DNA of 64,000 bases from Flavobacterium palustre (GCF_014639535.1 NZ_BMGA01000006.1:1-64000); one strand, 5' to 3'. Counted from the first letter of the stretch, positions 8,524-18,329 are shown. The notes: generated from the letters alone by a model not told the origin. Made by a program: numbers and translations.

Positions 8524-10962
8524 TTATTTAAACTCCACATTTACTTTATATTCAACTGAAATCTGAGGTTGTTTAATCTCTAGAAAACTTTTCTTATCAC
8601 TAAAATCAGGTAAAACATTCTTATCCAAATAACTCAAATAAGGCGCATCTTTTTGCATTGGTAAAAAATGAAAGTACATATCGCTTGTTTTTAAAGCTTC
8701 TTGGTATCTTTTTAAGCCAATTGTCCATGGTTTACTGGTATAAAGATCGTCTGTTTGTAACTCGCCGTTCATCATACAAATTCCGCGATCGCCACGATAA
8801 TCAAAGGTGATGAAAACATCGTTTACCTTTGACAAATCAAGACTGCCTGCTTTAAGTACATAGTGACTGTTATCGGCCTGTATCAATTTAATTCCTGTAT
8901 CCGCTTTTGGTACACTAATTTGCCAGGCACTACTTTTTTTAATTGTCGATTTGCCTTTAGTTAACTTTCCATCAACTGAAGTTACACCAGCTGCAGCAGG
9001 ATAAACCGAGAAATCAATATTTTCCTGATTATTGCTAACTAATGTTATTTTTCCGTTATTATCCAATACCAAGGCATTACTCAATACCAACTTTTGATTA
9101 TTGGTTTGACCAATCAAATAGGTATTTTTGGCTTCGTTATTTGGTAAAACCAAGAATGAAACTCCGTTGATTTCGAAAGCATTGATTTTTCCTTCAGTAC
9201 AAACTATAACAGTATTCCCTTCTCTAATTAAAGTTTTTATTCCTGTACCATTCACTTTCAGCTTACCTTGAAGTATTATTTCGGGAGCAATGCCATCCAC
9301 CGAAACCATCACATTGTACTTTTTATTGTTATTGGTAAATCTGCAAAAAGGCTGCACTGTTGCCATGCGAATCGCTACCCCATCGTAATTGACATTGAAA
9401 GGAAAAATCGCTGAGCTGCCCGCTTTAAGTGTAAAAGTTCCAGTTTCCGGAAATATTAGCTGTCCCGATTTTGTAGTTACACTAACTTTCAGTCCTTGTA
9501 AATCTTTCATTTCCAAATGATCCTGAAAATTGTGCATGAACAAATAGCCTTTGTTGCCATCTCCCCTTACAGCATAGCGCAAAGTGCTGGTATTAGTAGC
9601 TTTGATACTATCATTAGTCGAAGGCAATATTGGATATAATGGTGCTAAATCACTGCCGTAGCCTTTCAAAAAGTAATTCATCAGCTTTAACGGAAAATAG
9701 CCACTACTTACATTTCCAAACTCACCAATTGGAGCCTGATAATCGTAGGATTTATTGTGAAGCCCCGCACCTTCAGTAAAGAAATAATTACCTATAGAAG
9801 GTGTAGTTCCACCGTGATACATATAAAATCCCAATCCATTCGTTCCACTTCCCACGGTACGAACCATCATAGGCAGAAAACTTTCTCCTAAAACTCGCGG
9901 ACGTCTGGAATAAGTAACTGCCATTCCTGTTCCTAATTCGGCTGCCAACGACGGATATAAATTGACATCGTAACTAACCGGAGCATAATCCGGTTTTTGA
10001 TGTATGTTTTTAAACAAATAAAAAGGGGACGGACTATTCCCCGCTGTCCAAAACGGATAAGCATATCCTGCCATAACCGGAATAGATCCTTTTTCTACAA
10101 TAGTCGCATATCCCCAGCCCGTGGCCGTATAAATAGGTGTTATCAAACCCGCATCAATAGCAAGTTTTTTAAGCGTTTTCATGTGGTCACGTCCTACATC
10201 GGCAAACTCATTCCCCATCGTATTAATCCCCACACCATCCTGAATAATCTTTTTATCACGCCCCGCTACTGTACGTTCTTTAGGAGCATCCTGATAAGTA
10301 AATCCCCAAGGAGCTGTAGAATGTTGGTATTCGTTTTCTAATTGCACCCCAACAATAGGACCGTTGTCTTTAAATAGTAATCCTTTCAATTGTTGCCCAA
10401 TTTCCTGATACAATCGGTTAACGTAGTATAAATAAACCTGATCATTGCTTCTAACATCAATCGGACGACCGTACAACCAATCCGGTAAACCTCCGTTACG
10501 GATTTCGCCATGAGCAAAAGGGCCTATACGCATCAAAACATCCAAACCATTCTTGGCACACAATTCTGTGAATTTACGAACATTCAAATCTCCTGTCCAA
10601 TCGAATTTGCCTTCCTTGAATTCGTGCATATTCCAAAATACATAGGTTGCCACCACAGTAATTCCTCCCGCTTTCATTTTTTTCAGCTGCTCATCCCAAT
10701 ATTGATGCGGATAGCGACTGAAGTGAAACTCCCCAATAACCGGAATAAAAGGCTTCCCATTTCTTTCGAGATAAAAACTGTTTACACCAATAGTTTCCCC
10801 TTTGGCATTACTTCCTCCCAAATCAAGATGGCCTCGTTTTACCTCATATTTAGCAGTTGTAATATCAATAGCATAATTATTTTGCGCTGTTACATCCATT
10901 GATGCAGCACAGAACAAGAATAGCGTTAGTGATAATACCGTAACGAATTTATTTTTTCTCAT
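8524..10962 (-). CDS. Exported GH35 beta-galactosidase-like enzyme
   Basis: Second GH35 enzyme of the cluster, exported (signal peptide to about residue 26, SMDVTAQ). The barrel shows PVIGEFHFSRYPHQYW, YVFWNMHE, MRIGPFAHGEIRNGGLPDWL, acid/base E211 in LENEYQ and probable nucleophile E342 in LAAELGTGM. It differs much from the neighbouring GH35: an extra N-terminal strand segment (ITTAKYEVKRGHLDLGG) and a long beta-rich C-terminal half (about 480-812) without discoidin features. The two are thus not recent duplicates and probably cleave different linkages. It starts 33 bp after the DUF5107 gene, which implies co-transcription. Substrate is inferred only as a beta-galactoside. Confidence 0.88.
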   Translation of the reverse strand: MRKNKFVTVLSLTLFLFCAASMDVTAQNNYAIDITTAKYEVKRGHLDLGGSNAKGETIGVNSFYLERNGKPFIPVIGEFHFSRYPHQYWDEQLKKMKAGGITVVATYVFWNMHEFKEGKFDWTGDLNVRKFTELCAKNGLDVLMRIGPFAHGEIRNGGLPDWLYGRPIDVRSNDQVYLYYVNRLYQEIGQQLKGLLFKDNGPIVGVQLENEYQHSTAPWGFTYQDAPKERTVAGRDKKIIQDGVGINTMGNEFADVGRDHMKTLKKLAIDAGLITPIYTATGWGYATIVEKGSIPVMAGYAYPFWTAGNSPSPFYLFKNIHQKPDYAPVSYDVNLYPSLAAELGTGMAVTYSRRPRVLGESFLPMMVRTVGSGTNGLGFYMYHGGTTPSIGNYFFTEGAGLHNKSYDYQAPIGEFGNVSSGYFPLKLMNYFLKGYGSDLAPLYPILPSTNDSIKATNTSTLRYAVRGDGNKGYLFMHNFQDHLEMKDLQGLKVSVTTKSGQLIFPETGTFTLKAGSSAIFPFNVNYDGVAIRMATVQPFCRFTNNNKKYNVMVSVDGIAPEIILQGKLKVNGTGIKTLIREGNTVIVCTEGKINAFEINGVSFLVLPNNEAKNTYLIGQTNNQKLVLSNALVLDNNGKITLVSNNQENIDFSVYPAAAGVTSVDGKLTKGKSTIKKSSAWQISVPKADTGIKLIQADNSHYVLKAGSLDLSKVNDVFITFDYRGDRGICMMNGELQTDDLYTSKPWTIGLKRYQEALKTSDMYFHFLPMQKDAPYLSYLDKNVLPDFSDKKSFLEIKQPQISVEYKVNVEFK

Positions 10963-10995
10963 GAATATCTATTTAAATGTTTTGGAATGTATTAT

Positions 10996-13900
10996 CTACA
11001 CAATTTCAGAATTAATTACTCTACATTCATTAATCATTACCAAATGTACCTGAACTCCCTGATGATTAACATCCATTGCTGCGGCTTCGGATAAATGTGT
11101 TTTGGCTATAGCCAATTCGCCTAATCCATAATTCCCCAATCCAAGCATATAGTGACAATGGATTTTATTTCGGAATGTCAAATCATCTTCCCATATTAAC
11201 AAATCGGGCAAAGAAACTGCAAAATAATCCAGTTTTATGGTTTTGTTCAAATGTTTTGTTCCAAAAGCAATCAATTTTTCAAATCTGGTATTCGCTTCTT
11301 CTGCTAATCCCAATTTTAACAAAGCCAATCCCTGATAGAAAATTTTATCCGGTTTTTGATCGTTATAAAAAATTGCAGCAGCTGGTTCACTACTACCATC
11401 TTTGGCTAATTCCCAATATTTGTGAGCTTCGTCCATTTGACCTAAACCTTCATGAGCACAGCCCAACCAATAATGAAAATCATTTTCCTGAGCGCCATCC
11501 AGTTTTCCTTCGCCTAAATTATGAGGGTATTCTAAACAAGCATTCAACAAAACAATTGCTTTTTCAAACTCTTTTTCGGAAAGGTATTTTTTAGCCAACT
11601 CAACCCTTGCAATTTGATATTGATTGGGTACTTTCCCTTCTCCACCTTCCCAAGGATGAAAAATCTTATTATCAATTAAATAAATTGCTTGCTTAAAGTC
11701 ATTTAACTGATTACATAAAGTAGCACATTCCAAATAAACATCATCCCGTTGCTGTACCAAATGGTAATGTTTTTTCAAAAATTCCAATCGTTCCTGATGT
11801 GGTCTGCAAATACGTTTGTACAATTGATCCAATTCCATTAAAATACGAGCATCTGAAGTATCCAAAGAAAAAGCTTTTTCTAAAGACGCTATTGCTTTTT
11901 CTTGCTGTCCCAATTTATTAAAATAAGCTAAAGCTAAATTTCTATGCGCTGTTGGAAAATTACCATCTATTGTAACCGATTTTTCCCAACACTCAATAGC
12001 TTCAGAATACTGACGTTTGTCGTACCATAAATTCCCTAAATAATAAGGTGCTTTAGAATCCTTAGGATTTACTTTTTGTGCTGTTTCTAAAGCCAAAATA
12101 GCTTCTAAACGATTTGGAAAACAATATTCAGGAGCATGAGAAGCTGCTTTTTCAAAAGCAACTTTAGAATCTTTCGATGCCAAATTCAAAGCCCAGCCCA
12201 TATAATAATAGGTCATTGGAGTAGTTGCACAAACTTTTATCCCTTCCTGGATTATTTGTACAGCTTCATCATACATTCCGGCAGCTATATAATCCAAAGC
12301 TACTATTTCATAATTATGAATTTCGCCTCTCATTACAGCATGCATCTCTTCTAAAATACTAGAATCATTGGAAATTAAATAAGCCTCAAAACGACATCCA
12401 AAATTGAATAAATCAATTTTCAAGCTGTCTTTAATCAATGCTAAAGCATCCTCATTTTTAGATAATTTACGCAAAATCGCTACTTTTAACGTACGCGCTT
12501 TTTGATTGTGCCAGTTGCGTACTAAAGACTTATCTATTTCATACAGCGCCTCTTGAAAATTAGTATTTACACAGGAAATTTGGGCGCATCCAAAATAACC
12601 GGCATCCTGCATAGCAGCATTCCAACAGGATTTATGAAATGCATCGTAAGCTTCCTTATACTTACTTTGATACTGCAAAGCCAAACCTAAATTATAATGT
12701 GGTTCTCCATCATAAGGATTCGGATTGCGTTGCAGTTGTGTTTTGATAGCTTCTTTAAAATACTTTTCAGCTTCCGCAAATTTTCCTCTGCGAAGTAACC
12801 AAAGTCCCATAGCGTTGTTATTACGTACATCCGAAGCATCTCTTTTTAAAGCTTCCAGATAATAATCGGTCGCACTGTAAGTGGCATGACGGTACTGTTC
12901 CAAATGTAATCCCGTTAAATACAATTGCTCACAAGTAGGCGTTTCTTCAGGTGAAAGAGCCGCTTTGGCCGGTTCAGGTTTTTCTTTTTCCTGTTGTTCT
13001 TCGGCTTTAATACTTAATAATTCACGACCATTTTCAGCAAAAACAAATAATGCTAAATCGATTATTGTTGCTGTTCCAACAGTCACTTCACGTTCATAAA
13101 CCGCTTCAGGACTTAAATCTGTTATTTCTTCAAAAAAACCTTCCAAGACAATCTTGGTATTTTTTTGCAAAGAAGTAGCAAAAATTTTGATTACTGCTTT
13201 ATCCTCCTTTTTATCAATATTCATCAAAATATCCTGAGAAGCATTTTTAACTACACCTAACTCGCGATACGGTAAAAAATACTGAGTAAAAGTCTTTTCC
13301 TCATAAGGTTGCATCCAACTAAAATCGGGTTGGTTATCCGTAAAAACGCCAGCCATCAATTCAATATAAGGTCCATCTTCATCGGTTAAATTTCTATCCC
13401 AGGCTTTTCCAAAATCGCCATTACCCCAGGTCCATTGTTTTTTTCCTGGTGAAATATGATGATTAGCCACATGCAAAACACCTGCCTGAGTATCATTTTC
13501 ATAACCTCCTACAAAATTAAATTCAGAATTAATGGCCATATACGACGTTGGAACCGGAATATTTTTATAATTCGAAATATCCACTCCCGCAGAATAATCT
13601 ACTTTATAGTAAGTCCCTGTTGCAATTGGGAAAGTAGAAACATCTCTTTTTCCATGATCAAAAACGGCATGCACATCCGGTGGAAAAACCGATTGGTAAT
13701 GTTCATTCACCGCTACGGCAGGATTAGCCCACCATAAAAATGTTTGAGGAACAGGAGTTGGATTATACAGTTTTCCTTTAATTTCTAAATAAGCTTTCCC
13801 TGGATGCAAAGTAAATCCCGCCATCCCTTTTTGATGAAACATTTTCTCATTTTCACTTACCCAAACTGTAACGCTGCCATCGGCATTCGTTTCAATAGTA

Positions 13901-14295
13901 TGATCTACAGGCAAAAAAGTACTCGGACGATGGTGTTGTGGCCAGTTAAATTCGATTCCACCTGAAATCCATGGTCCAGTAAGTCCTACCAAAGCAGGCT
14001 TGATTACCTGATTATAATAAATAAAGTGACGTTGTTTGATTTTATCATAAGCCATTTGCACACGACCACCCAACTCCGGTAAAATCATCACCTTGATGTA
14101 TTCATTTTCAAGATAAACCGCTTGATAGCTTTTGTCTGATTTTTCATCTTCAATTTTCTCCACTACAGGATACGGATACACTACTCCACTACTCCCTTGA
14201 TACACACGTTTTTCAAGAAAAATGGGATTTTTTTCTGCTTTCCCAATTTCGTATGTAGGAATGATTACCTCCTCTTGCCAAGCTTTAACACTCAT
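10996..14295 (-). CDS. DUF5107 domain and TPR protein, probably cytosolic
   Basis: No signal peptide is seen, so the protein is probably cytoplasmic, unlike its glycosidase neighbours. Residues 1 to about 350 form a DUF5107-type domain with LPELGGRVQMAYD, GPWISGGIEFNWPQHHRP and FLWWANPAVAV; the pattern recalls galactose-mutarotase-like beta-sandwiches (inference). A proline/glutamate-rich linker follows (KEKPEPAKAALSPEETP). The remaining about 620 residues are TPR repeats, e.g. EPHYNLGLALQYQSKYKEAY, APYYLGNLWYDKRQYSEAIE and PTAHRNLALAYFNKLGQQEK. Such proteins are found beside sugar operons, but I know no proven reaction. Position between symporter and GH35 suggests handling or sensing of the imported sugar. 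Confidence 0.8.
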   Translation of the reverse strand: MSVKAWQEEVIIPTYEIGKAEKNPIFLEKRVYQGSSGVVYPYPVVEKIEDEKSDKSYQAVYLENEYIKVMILPELGGRVQMAYDKIKQRHFIYYNQVIKPALVGLTGPWISGGIEFNWPQHHRPSTFLPVDHTIETNADGSVTVWVSENEKMFHQKGMAGFTLHPGKAYLEIKGKLYNPTPVPQTFLWWANPAVAVNEHYQSVFPPDVHAVFDHGKRDVSTFPIATGTYYKVDYSAGVDISNYKNIPVPTSYMAINSEFNFVGGYENDTQAGVLHVANHHISPGKKQWTWGNGDFGKAWDRNLTDEDGPYIELMAGVFTDNQPDFSWMQPYEEKTFTQYFLPYRELGVVKNASQDILMNIDKKEDKAVIKIFATSLQKNTKIVLEGFFEEITDLSPEAVYEREVTVGTATIIDLALFVFAENGRELLSIKAEEQQEKEKPEPAKAALSPEETPTCEQLYLTGLHLEQYRHATYSATDYYLEALKRDASDVRNNNAMGLWLLRRGKFAEAEKYFKEAIKTQLQRNPNPYDGEPHYNLGLALQYQSKYKEAYDAFHKSCWNAAMQDAGYFGCAQISCVNTNFQEALYEIDKSLVRNWHNQKARTLKVAILRKLSKNEDALALIKDSLKIDLFNFGCRFEAYLISNDSSILEEMHAVMRGEIHNYEIVALDYIAAGMYDEAVQIIQEGIKVCATTPMTYYYMGWALNLASKDSKVAFEKAASHAPEYCFPNRLEAILALETAQKVNPKDSKAPYYLGNLWYDKRQYSEAIECWEKSVTIDGNFPTAHRNLALAYFNKLGQQEKAIASLEKAFSLDTSDARILMELDQLYKRICRPHQERLEFLKKHYHLVQQRDDVYLECATLCNQLNDFKQAIYLIDNKIFHPWEGGEGKVPNQYQIARVELAKKYLSEKEFEKAIVLLNACLEYPHNLGEGKLDGAQENDFHYWLGCAHEGLGQMDEAHKYWELAKDGSSEPAAAIFYNDQKPDKIFYQGLALLKLGLAEEANTRFEKLIAFGTKHLNKTIKLDYFAVSLPDLLIWEDDLTFRNKIHCHYMLGLGNYGLGELAIAKTHLSEAAAMDVNHQGVQVHLVMINECRVINSEIV

Positions 14296-14335
14296 TATTT
14301 TGTATTTTTATTATTATGATTATTTATTTTTTGCC

Positions 14336-14388
14336 ACAGATTAAACAGATTTTCACAGATTTAAAAAAAGAAATCTGTGTAATCTGTA
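14336..14388. repeat. ACAGATT-type intergenic palindrome
   Basis: Reiterated ACAGATT/CACAGATTT on the left arm (14336-14361) pairs with AAATCTGTGTAATCTGT (14372-14388). It lies in the 122-bp gap between symporter and DUF5107 genes, so it would be within the operon transcript. Confidence 0.65.
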
Positions 14389-14417
14389 GTTGACTTTGTC
14401 TAAAGAAATCGACAAAA

Positions 14418-15815
14418 TTACTTTACCAATTCGCTTTCAATTTCTTCCAATGTTTTTCCTTTAGTTTCAGGTAATTTTCTTAGGACAAATAAGAATCCGA
14501 GAATACAAATTCCCGCATATACCCAGAAAGTTCCAGCTGCTCCAAACGATTTATTGAGTAATGGAAAGGTGTAGGTAAGAATAAAACAGGCAATCCACAA
14601 AGCAAAAGTTGCCAACGCCATAGCGGCTCCACGCACACGGTTTGGAAAAATTTCGGAAAGAATTACCCAGGTGATTGGTGCCAATGACATAGCATAAATA
14701 GCGATTGCCACTACCACCAACGAAAGAACAGCAACCCCTTTCAACTCAAAATAAAAGGCAGCTCCTAAAAGTAAATAGGTAATAGCCAAACCAGAAGCTC
14801 CTAGAATCATTAGTTTTTTGCGTCCCCATTTATCTACTGTAAACATCGCGACCAAAGTAAATACCAAATTAACGGCTCCGGTAATCACAATATTGAATAA
14901 AGTATCACTTACACCATAACCGGCAGCTGTAAAGATCTCCTCGGCATAATTAAAAACCGTATTGATGCCACACCATTGCTGAAATACCGCTATAACAATT
15001 CCAATGAGCAATACATCTTTAAATTTGGGATTAAAAAGTGCTTTAAAATCCAGCTTTTCGGTCACATCATCTAAAGTTGCTTTTATATTAGTCATTTCTT
15101 CGCGGGCATAAACTTCGCCACCAATTTTTTGCAACGTTGGGAATGCTTTATCGGCTTTACCTGCTTTCATCAGCCAACGCGGACTTTCAGGAAGTGTAAA
15201 CACTAACAGAAAAAAAATTACCGAAGGTACTGCACAGGCAAAAAACATCCAACGCCATCCCATTTGTCCGTTCCATGAAGCACGGATAAACTCATCGCTG
15301 ACTCCTGCCGGAACTTTATCGGCAATTAACAAATTAACAATCTGAGCCGCAAGAATCCCCACAACAAGTGTCATTTGATTTAAAGAAACAAATCGTCCTC
15401 GCAAATGAGAAGGTGCCACTTCGGCGATGTACATTGGAGAAAGAGCTGATGCTAATCCAATTCCAATTCCACCTATAATTCTAAAAACGACAAATATCCA
15501 ATAAGAAGAAGCCAATCCCGTACCTAATGAAGCAACGGTAAATAAAAATGCAGAAAGCAATAAGGGCCATTTTCGACCAAACTTATCACTAATTACACCT
15601 GATACAACTGCACCAAGAATACAACCAATCAAAGCCGAACTCATGGCCCAGGCTTGTAAATTGGCCGATGTGGTAATATCAAAAAAACGTTCGTAAAAAG
15701 GTTTTGCTCCGCCTATTACAACCCAGTCGTAACCAAAAAGTAATCCTCCCATTGCCGAAACCATGGATATTGCAAACAAATAAGAATTGTTAAATTGTTT
15801 ATTTTGAACTGTCAT
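14418..15815 (-). CDS. Sugar:proton symporter, MFS sugar-porter family (XylE-like)
   Basis: Inner-membrane sugar uptake by proton symport. The 465 residues give about 12 membrane segments and the sugar-porter signatures GGLLFGYDWVVIGG, SDKFGRKWPLL after TM2, PESPRWL before the central loop, QQWCGINTVFNYAEEIF in TM7 and PETKGKTLEEIE at the C-terminus. E. coli XylE (xylose), AraE and GalP are the known relatives; specificity cannot be read. As first gene of the leftward cluster with GH35/GH2 enzymes it probably imports galactose or another released monosaccharide. It has a TTG-N18-TATTTTTG promoter overlapped by AraC-type half-sites, and faces the AraC gene. Confidence 0.93.
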   Translation of the reverse strand: MTVQNKQFNNSYLFAISMVSAMGGLLFGYDWVVIGGAKPFYERFFDITTSANLQAWAMSSALIGCILGAVVSGVISDKFGRKWPLLLSAFLFTVASLGTGLASSYWIFVVFRIIGGIGIGLASALSPMYIAEVAPSHLRGRFVSLNQMTLVVGILAAQIVNLLIADKVPAGVSDEFIRASWNGQMGWRWMFFACAVPSVIFFLLVFTLPESPRWLMKAGKADKAFPTLQKIGGEVYAREEMTNIKATLDDVTEKLDFKALFNPKFKDVLLIGIVIAVFQQWCGINTVFNYAEEIFTAAGYGVSDTLFNIVITGAVNLVFTLVAMFTVDKWGRKKLMILGASGLAITYLLLGAAFYFELKGVAVLSLVVVAIAIYAMSLAPITWVILSEIFPNRVRGAAMALATFALWIACFILTYTFPLLNKSFGAAGTFWVYAGICILGFLFVLRKLPETKGKTLEEIESELVK

Positions 15816-15847
15816 AAAATTATATTGTGATTGAATTAATACTAAAA

Positions 15848-15876
15848 CAAAAATACATTTAGGAATTCATCTACAA
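15848..15876 (-). promoter_or_regulatory. Sugar-symporter promoter
   Basis: Minus strand TTG (15874-15876), 18-nt spacer, TATTTTTG (15848-15855). The TTG touches the proximal AAATGGATTAT half-site, as in AraC-activated promoters where the activator contacts the -35 region. Confidence 0.65.
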
Positions 15877-15906
15877 ATGGATTATTTATTGAAATAAATG
15901 GATTAT
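15875..15906. promoter_or_regulatory. AraC-type operator: two direct half-sites 21 bp apart
   Basis: AAATGGATTAT occurs at 15875-15885 and again at 15896-15906, exactly 21 bp apart, i.e. two helical turns on the same face. This is the geometry of araI1/I2 sites for AraC-family dimers. They lie in the divergent gap of the AraC gene and the symporter. Binding by the neighbouring regulator is inferred. Confidence 0.7.
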
Positions 15907-15949
15907 ATTACGACCATAAATCAATTTATAGCTAAATATATATTTTATA

Positions 15950-16825
15950 ATGAATAATCTGCCGAAAACAAAAATAAAAGAAGGCTTCTTAGGACAAACA
16001 ATGGTGGTTCTATCATCTGAACAAAAAGAAAAAGCACAGCAACTGCCTTTTTTTGATAACCTCTTCCCCGATGCTATTGGCTATTTTCCAAATGCCAAAC
16101 ACCACAACCGTTCCAGAAAAAACGGCATCGAAGAGTATATTTTTTTATACTGTCTTAAAGGGGAAGGCTGGGTAAAAATCAATAAAAAAACAATTAAATT
16201 AACTCCTAATACCGGATTTATCATTCCTAAAAATACCGCACATAAATATGGTAGTTCCTTAAAAGATGCCTGGAGTATCTACTGGATTCATTTTTCAGGG
16301 CATTATGCTGCTACACTTTATAAGCGTTTTTCGGATACCAATGAAGAAGCCGTCAAAATAGCATTCGATGAAAACCGGATTACAATATTGAACGAAATAA
16401 TGAAACTTCTGGAAAGTGATTTTAATGAAGAAAAAATTGAACTTACACACTTTAAATTGATTGCTCTTTTAAGTTCTTTATGCTATTCCAATACACTGGA
16501 TAACAATATTGATGATGCAATAAGTCAATCCATTATTTATATGAAGAAAAATTTGAATGAAATACTAAGTATCGAAGCATTGGCTAATCAGGCCTGTTAT
16601 TCGGTTTCCAGGTATTCTGAACTGTTCAAACAAAAAACAGGTTATTCACCTATTCAATATTTTATCCGATTGAAAATTCAAAAATCCTGTGAATACCTAC
16701 ATTTTACCAATCTCAATATTAAAGAAATAGCCAAGGAAGTTGGTTTTGATGATCCTTATTATTTTTCACGATCATTCAAAAAGCAAATTGGTCTGTCTCC
16801 TATGCAATATAAAAAGTTGAATTAA
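15950..16825 (+). CDS. AraC-family sugar-responsive regulator
   Basis: Cytoplasmic transcription factor. The N-terminal cupin-like sensor domain (about residues 40-165; [18 protein letters not shown] is a typical AraC-arm strand pattern) is followed by the two-helix-turn-helix domain (about 190-291): [20 protein letters not shown] and [20 protein letters not shown] with the family signature ending [11 protein letters not shown]. It is divergent from the symporter-GH35-GH2 series with 134 bp between, and the gap contains a two-half-site operator. It therefore most likely activates that series in response to a cytosolic sugar. An intrinsic terminator follows the stop. Confidence 0.92.
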   Translation: MNNLPKTKIKEGFLGQTMVVLSSEQKEKAQQLPFFDNLFPDAIGYFPNAKHHNRSRKNGIEEYIFLYCLKGEGWVKINKKTIKLTPNTGFIIPKNTAHKYGSSLKDAWSIYWIHFSGHYAATLYKRFSDTNEEAVKIAFDENRITILNEIMKLLESDFNEEKIELTHFKLIALLSSLCYSNTLDNNIDDAISQSIIYMKKNLNEILSIEALANQACYSVSRYSELFKQKTGYSPIQYFIRLKIQKSCEYLHFTNLNIKEIAKEVGFDDPYYFSRSFKKQIGLSPMQYKKLN

Positions 16826-16829
16826 AAAA

Positions 16830-16856
16830 ATAGGCTGCCTTTGTTAGACAGCCTAT
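16830..16856 (-). terminator. Terminator between AraC gene and lpdA
   Basis: TAGGCTG (16831-16837) pairs with CAGCCTA (16849-16855). On the minus strand a run of T follows, so it suits lpdA best; it may also serve the AraC gene. Confidence 0.75.
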
Positions 16857-16878
16857 CCTTAAATATATATAACTAATT

Positions 16879-18282
16879 TTAAACGTGTATCGCTCTGTTT
16901 TCAGTTGCTGCTAATGCTGCTTCTTTTACCGCTTCCGCAAATGTAGGGTGTGCGTGAGACATTCTTGAAATATCTTCAGCAGAAGCTTTGTATTCCATAG
17001 CTATTACTGCTTCGGCAATTAAATCAGCCGTTCTTGCTCCAATCATGTGAACACCAAGAACTTCATCTGTTTTAGCATCCGCTAATATTTTTACAAATCC
17101 ATCTAAATCAGCACTTGCTCTCGCACGTCCTAAAGCTTTAAATGGGAAACTTCCTGATTTGTAAGCCACACCAGCTGCTTTCAATTGCTCTTCTGTTTGT
17201 CCAACAGCTGCAACTTCAGGCCAAGTATAAACAACACCTGGAATTAAGTTATAATCGATATGTGGTTTTTGACCTGCTAAAATTTCAGCAACCATTGTCC
17301 CTTCTTCTTCTGCTTTATGGGCTAACATTGCACCACGTACAACGTCACCAATAGCGTAAATATTAGAAGCCGAAGTTTGTAAATGATCGTTTACTTCCAC
17401 CTGACCTCTTTCAGAAATTTTCACTCCTGCTGCTTCTGCATTTAATCCATCCGTATAAGGACGACGACCAACAGAAACTAATGAATAATCTCCTTCTAAA
17501 GTAATTACTTCACCTTTAGCATTTTCAGCTTTCACAGTAACAACATCTCCAGCTCTTTCCACTGATTGTACTTTGTGTGAAGTATAAAATTTCATTCCTT
17601 GTTTTTTCAATACTTTTGTCAATTCTTTAGACAAAGCACCGTCCATTCCAGGAATAATTCTGTCCATAAATTCCACTACAGAAACCTGAGCTCCTAAACG
17701 TAAATACACCTGACCTAATTCGATTCCGATAACTCCCCCACCAATGATTACAAGGTGTTTTGGTACTTCTGTCAAACTTAAAGCCTCAGTAGAAGTAATA
17801 ATTCTTTCTTTATCTATTTTGATAAAAGGTAAAGAAGAAGGCTTAGAACCTGTTGCAATAATAGTATGTTTAGCCTCAATTGTTTCAGAAGTTCCGTCTG
17901 CTTTTGCAACAGCAACATGCGTAGCATCAACAAAAGAACCCAAACCATTGAAAACAGTGATGTTATTTTTATCCATCAAGTAGTTGATTCCACCGGAAGT
18001 TTGATCCACAACTGCTTTTTTACGAGCAATCATTTTCTCTAAATTTACTTTTACTTCTCCGGAAACCTCAATTCCGTGATCGGCAAAATGAGCAATTTCA
18101 GCATAATGGTGAGAAGAAGACAACAAGGCTTTTGAAGGAATACATCCTACATTCAAACAAGTTCCTCCCAATGTGGAATATTTTTCGATAATAGCTGTTT
18201 TGAAGCCCAGTTGCGCACAACGAATCGCTGATACATATCCTCCGGGTCCAGAACCTATAACGACTACGTCAAATGAATTCAT
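16879..18282 (-). CDS. lpdA: Dihydrolipoyl dehydrogenase (E3)
   Basis: FAD enzyme that reoxidises dihydrolipoamide with NAD+ in the pyruvate and 2-oxoglutarate dehydrogenase complexes and possibly glycine cleavage. The sequence shows the FAD-binding VVIGSGPGGY, the redox disulfide GGTCLNVGCIPSKALL, the NAD-binding VIIGGGVIGIELGQ, the second FAD segment IYAIGDV and the C-terminal catalytic HAHPTFAEA. I start it at ATG 18282 (467 residues). A longer frame begins at 18324, but that codon falls within the TATTTTTG -7 element at 18322-18329 and would add 14 residues absent from the family. No E1/E2 genes are adjacent. Confidence 0.96.
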   Translation of the reverse strand: MNSFDVVVIGSGPGGYVSAIRCAQLGFKTAIIEKYSTLGGTCLNVGCIPSKALLSSSHHYAEIAHFADHGIEVSGEVKVNLEKMIARKKAVVDQTSGGINYLMDKNNITVFNGLGSFVDATHVAVAKADGTSETIEAKHTIIATGSKPSSLPFIKIDKERIITSTEALSLTEVPKHLVIIGGGVIGIELGQVYLRLGAQVSVVEFMDRIIPGMDGALSKELTKVLKKQGMKFYTSHKVQSVERAGDVVTVKAENAKGEVITLEGDYSLVSVGRRPYTDGLNAEAAGVKISERGQVEVNDHLQTSASNIYAIGDVVRGAMLAHKAEEEGTMVAEILAGQKPHIDYNLIPGVVYTWPEVAAVGQTEEQLKAAGVAYKSGSFPFKALGRARASADLDGFVKILADAKTDEVLGVHMIGARTADLIAEAVIAMEYKASAEDISRMSHAHPTFAEAVKEAALAATENRAIHV

Positions 18283-18321
18283 AGTATATTGTTTTTTATT
18301 ATTTTTTAAAATCTCGAAGAG

Positions 18322-18329
18322 CAAAAATA
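18322..18329 (-). promoter_or_regulatory. lpdA -7 element
   Basis: Minus-strand TATTTTTG, exact TAnnTTTG, 40 bp before ATG 18282. It decides against the upstream start codon. Confidence 0.5.

Noticed and set aside
9997-10341. Antisense ORF of 114 codons within the GH35 gene
   Set aside because: It is a shadow of the GH35 coding strand, as are the similar antisense frames at 10510, 11175 and 36129.
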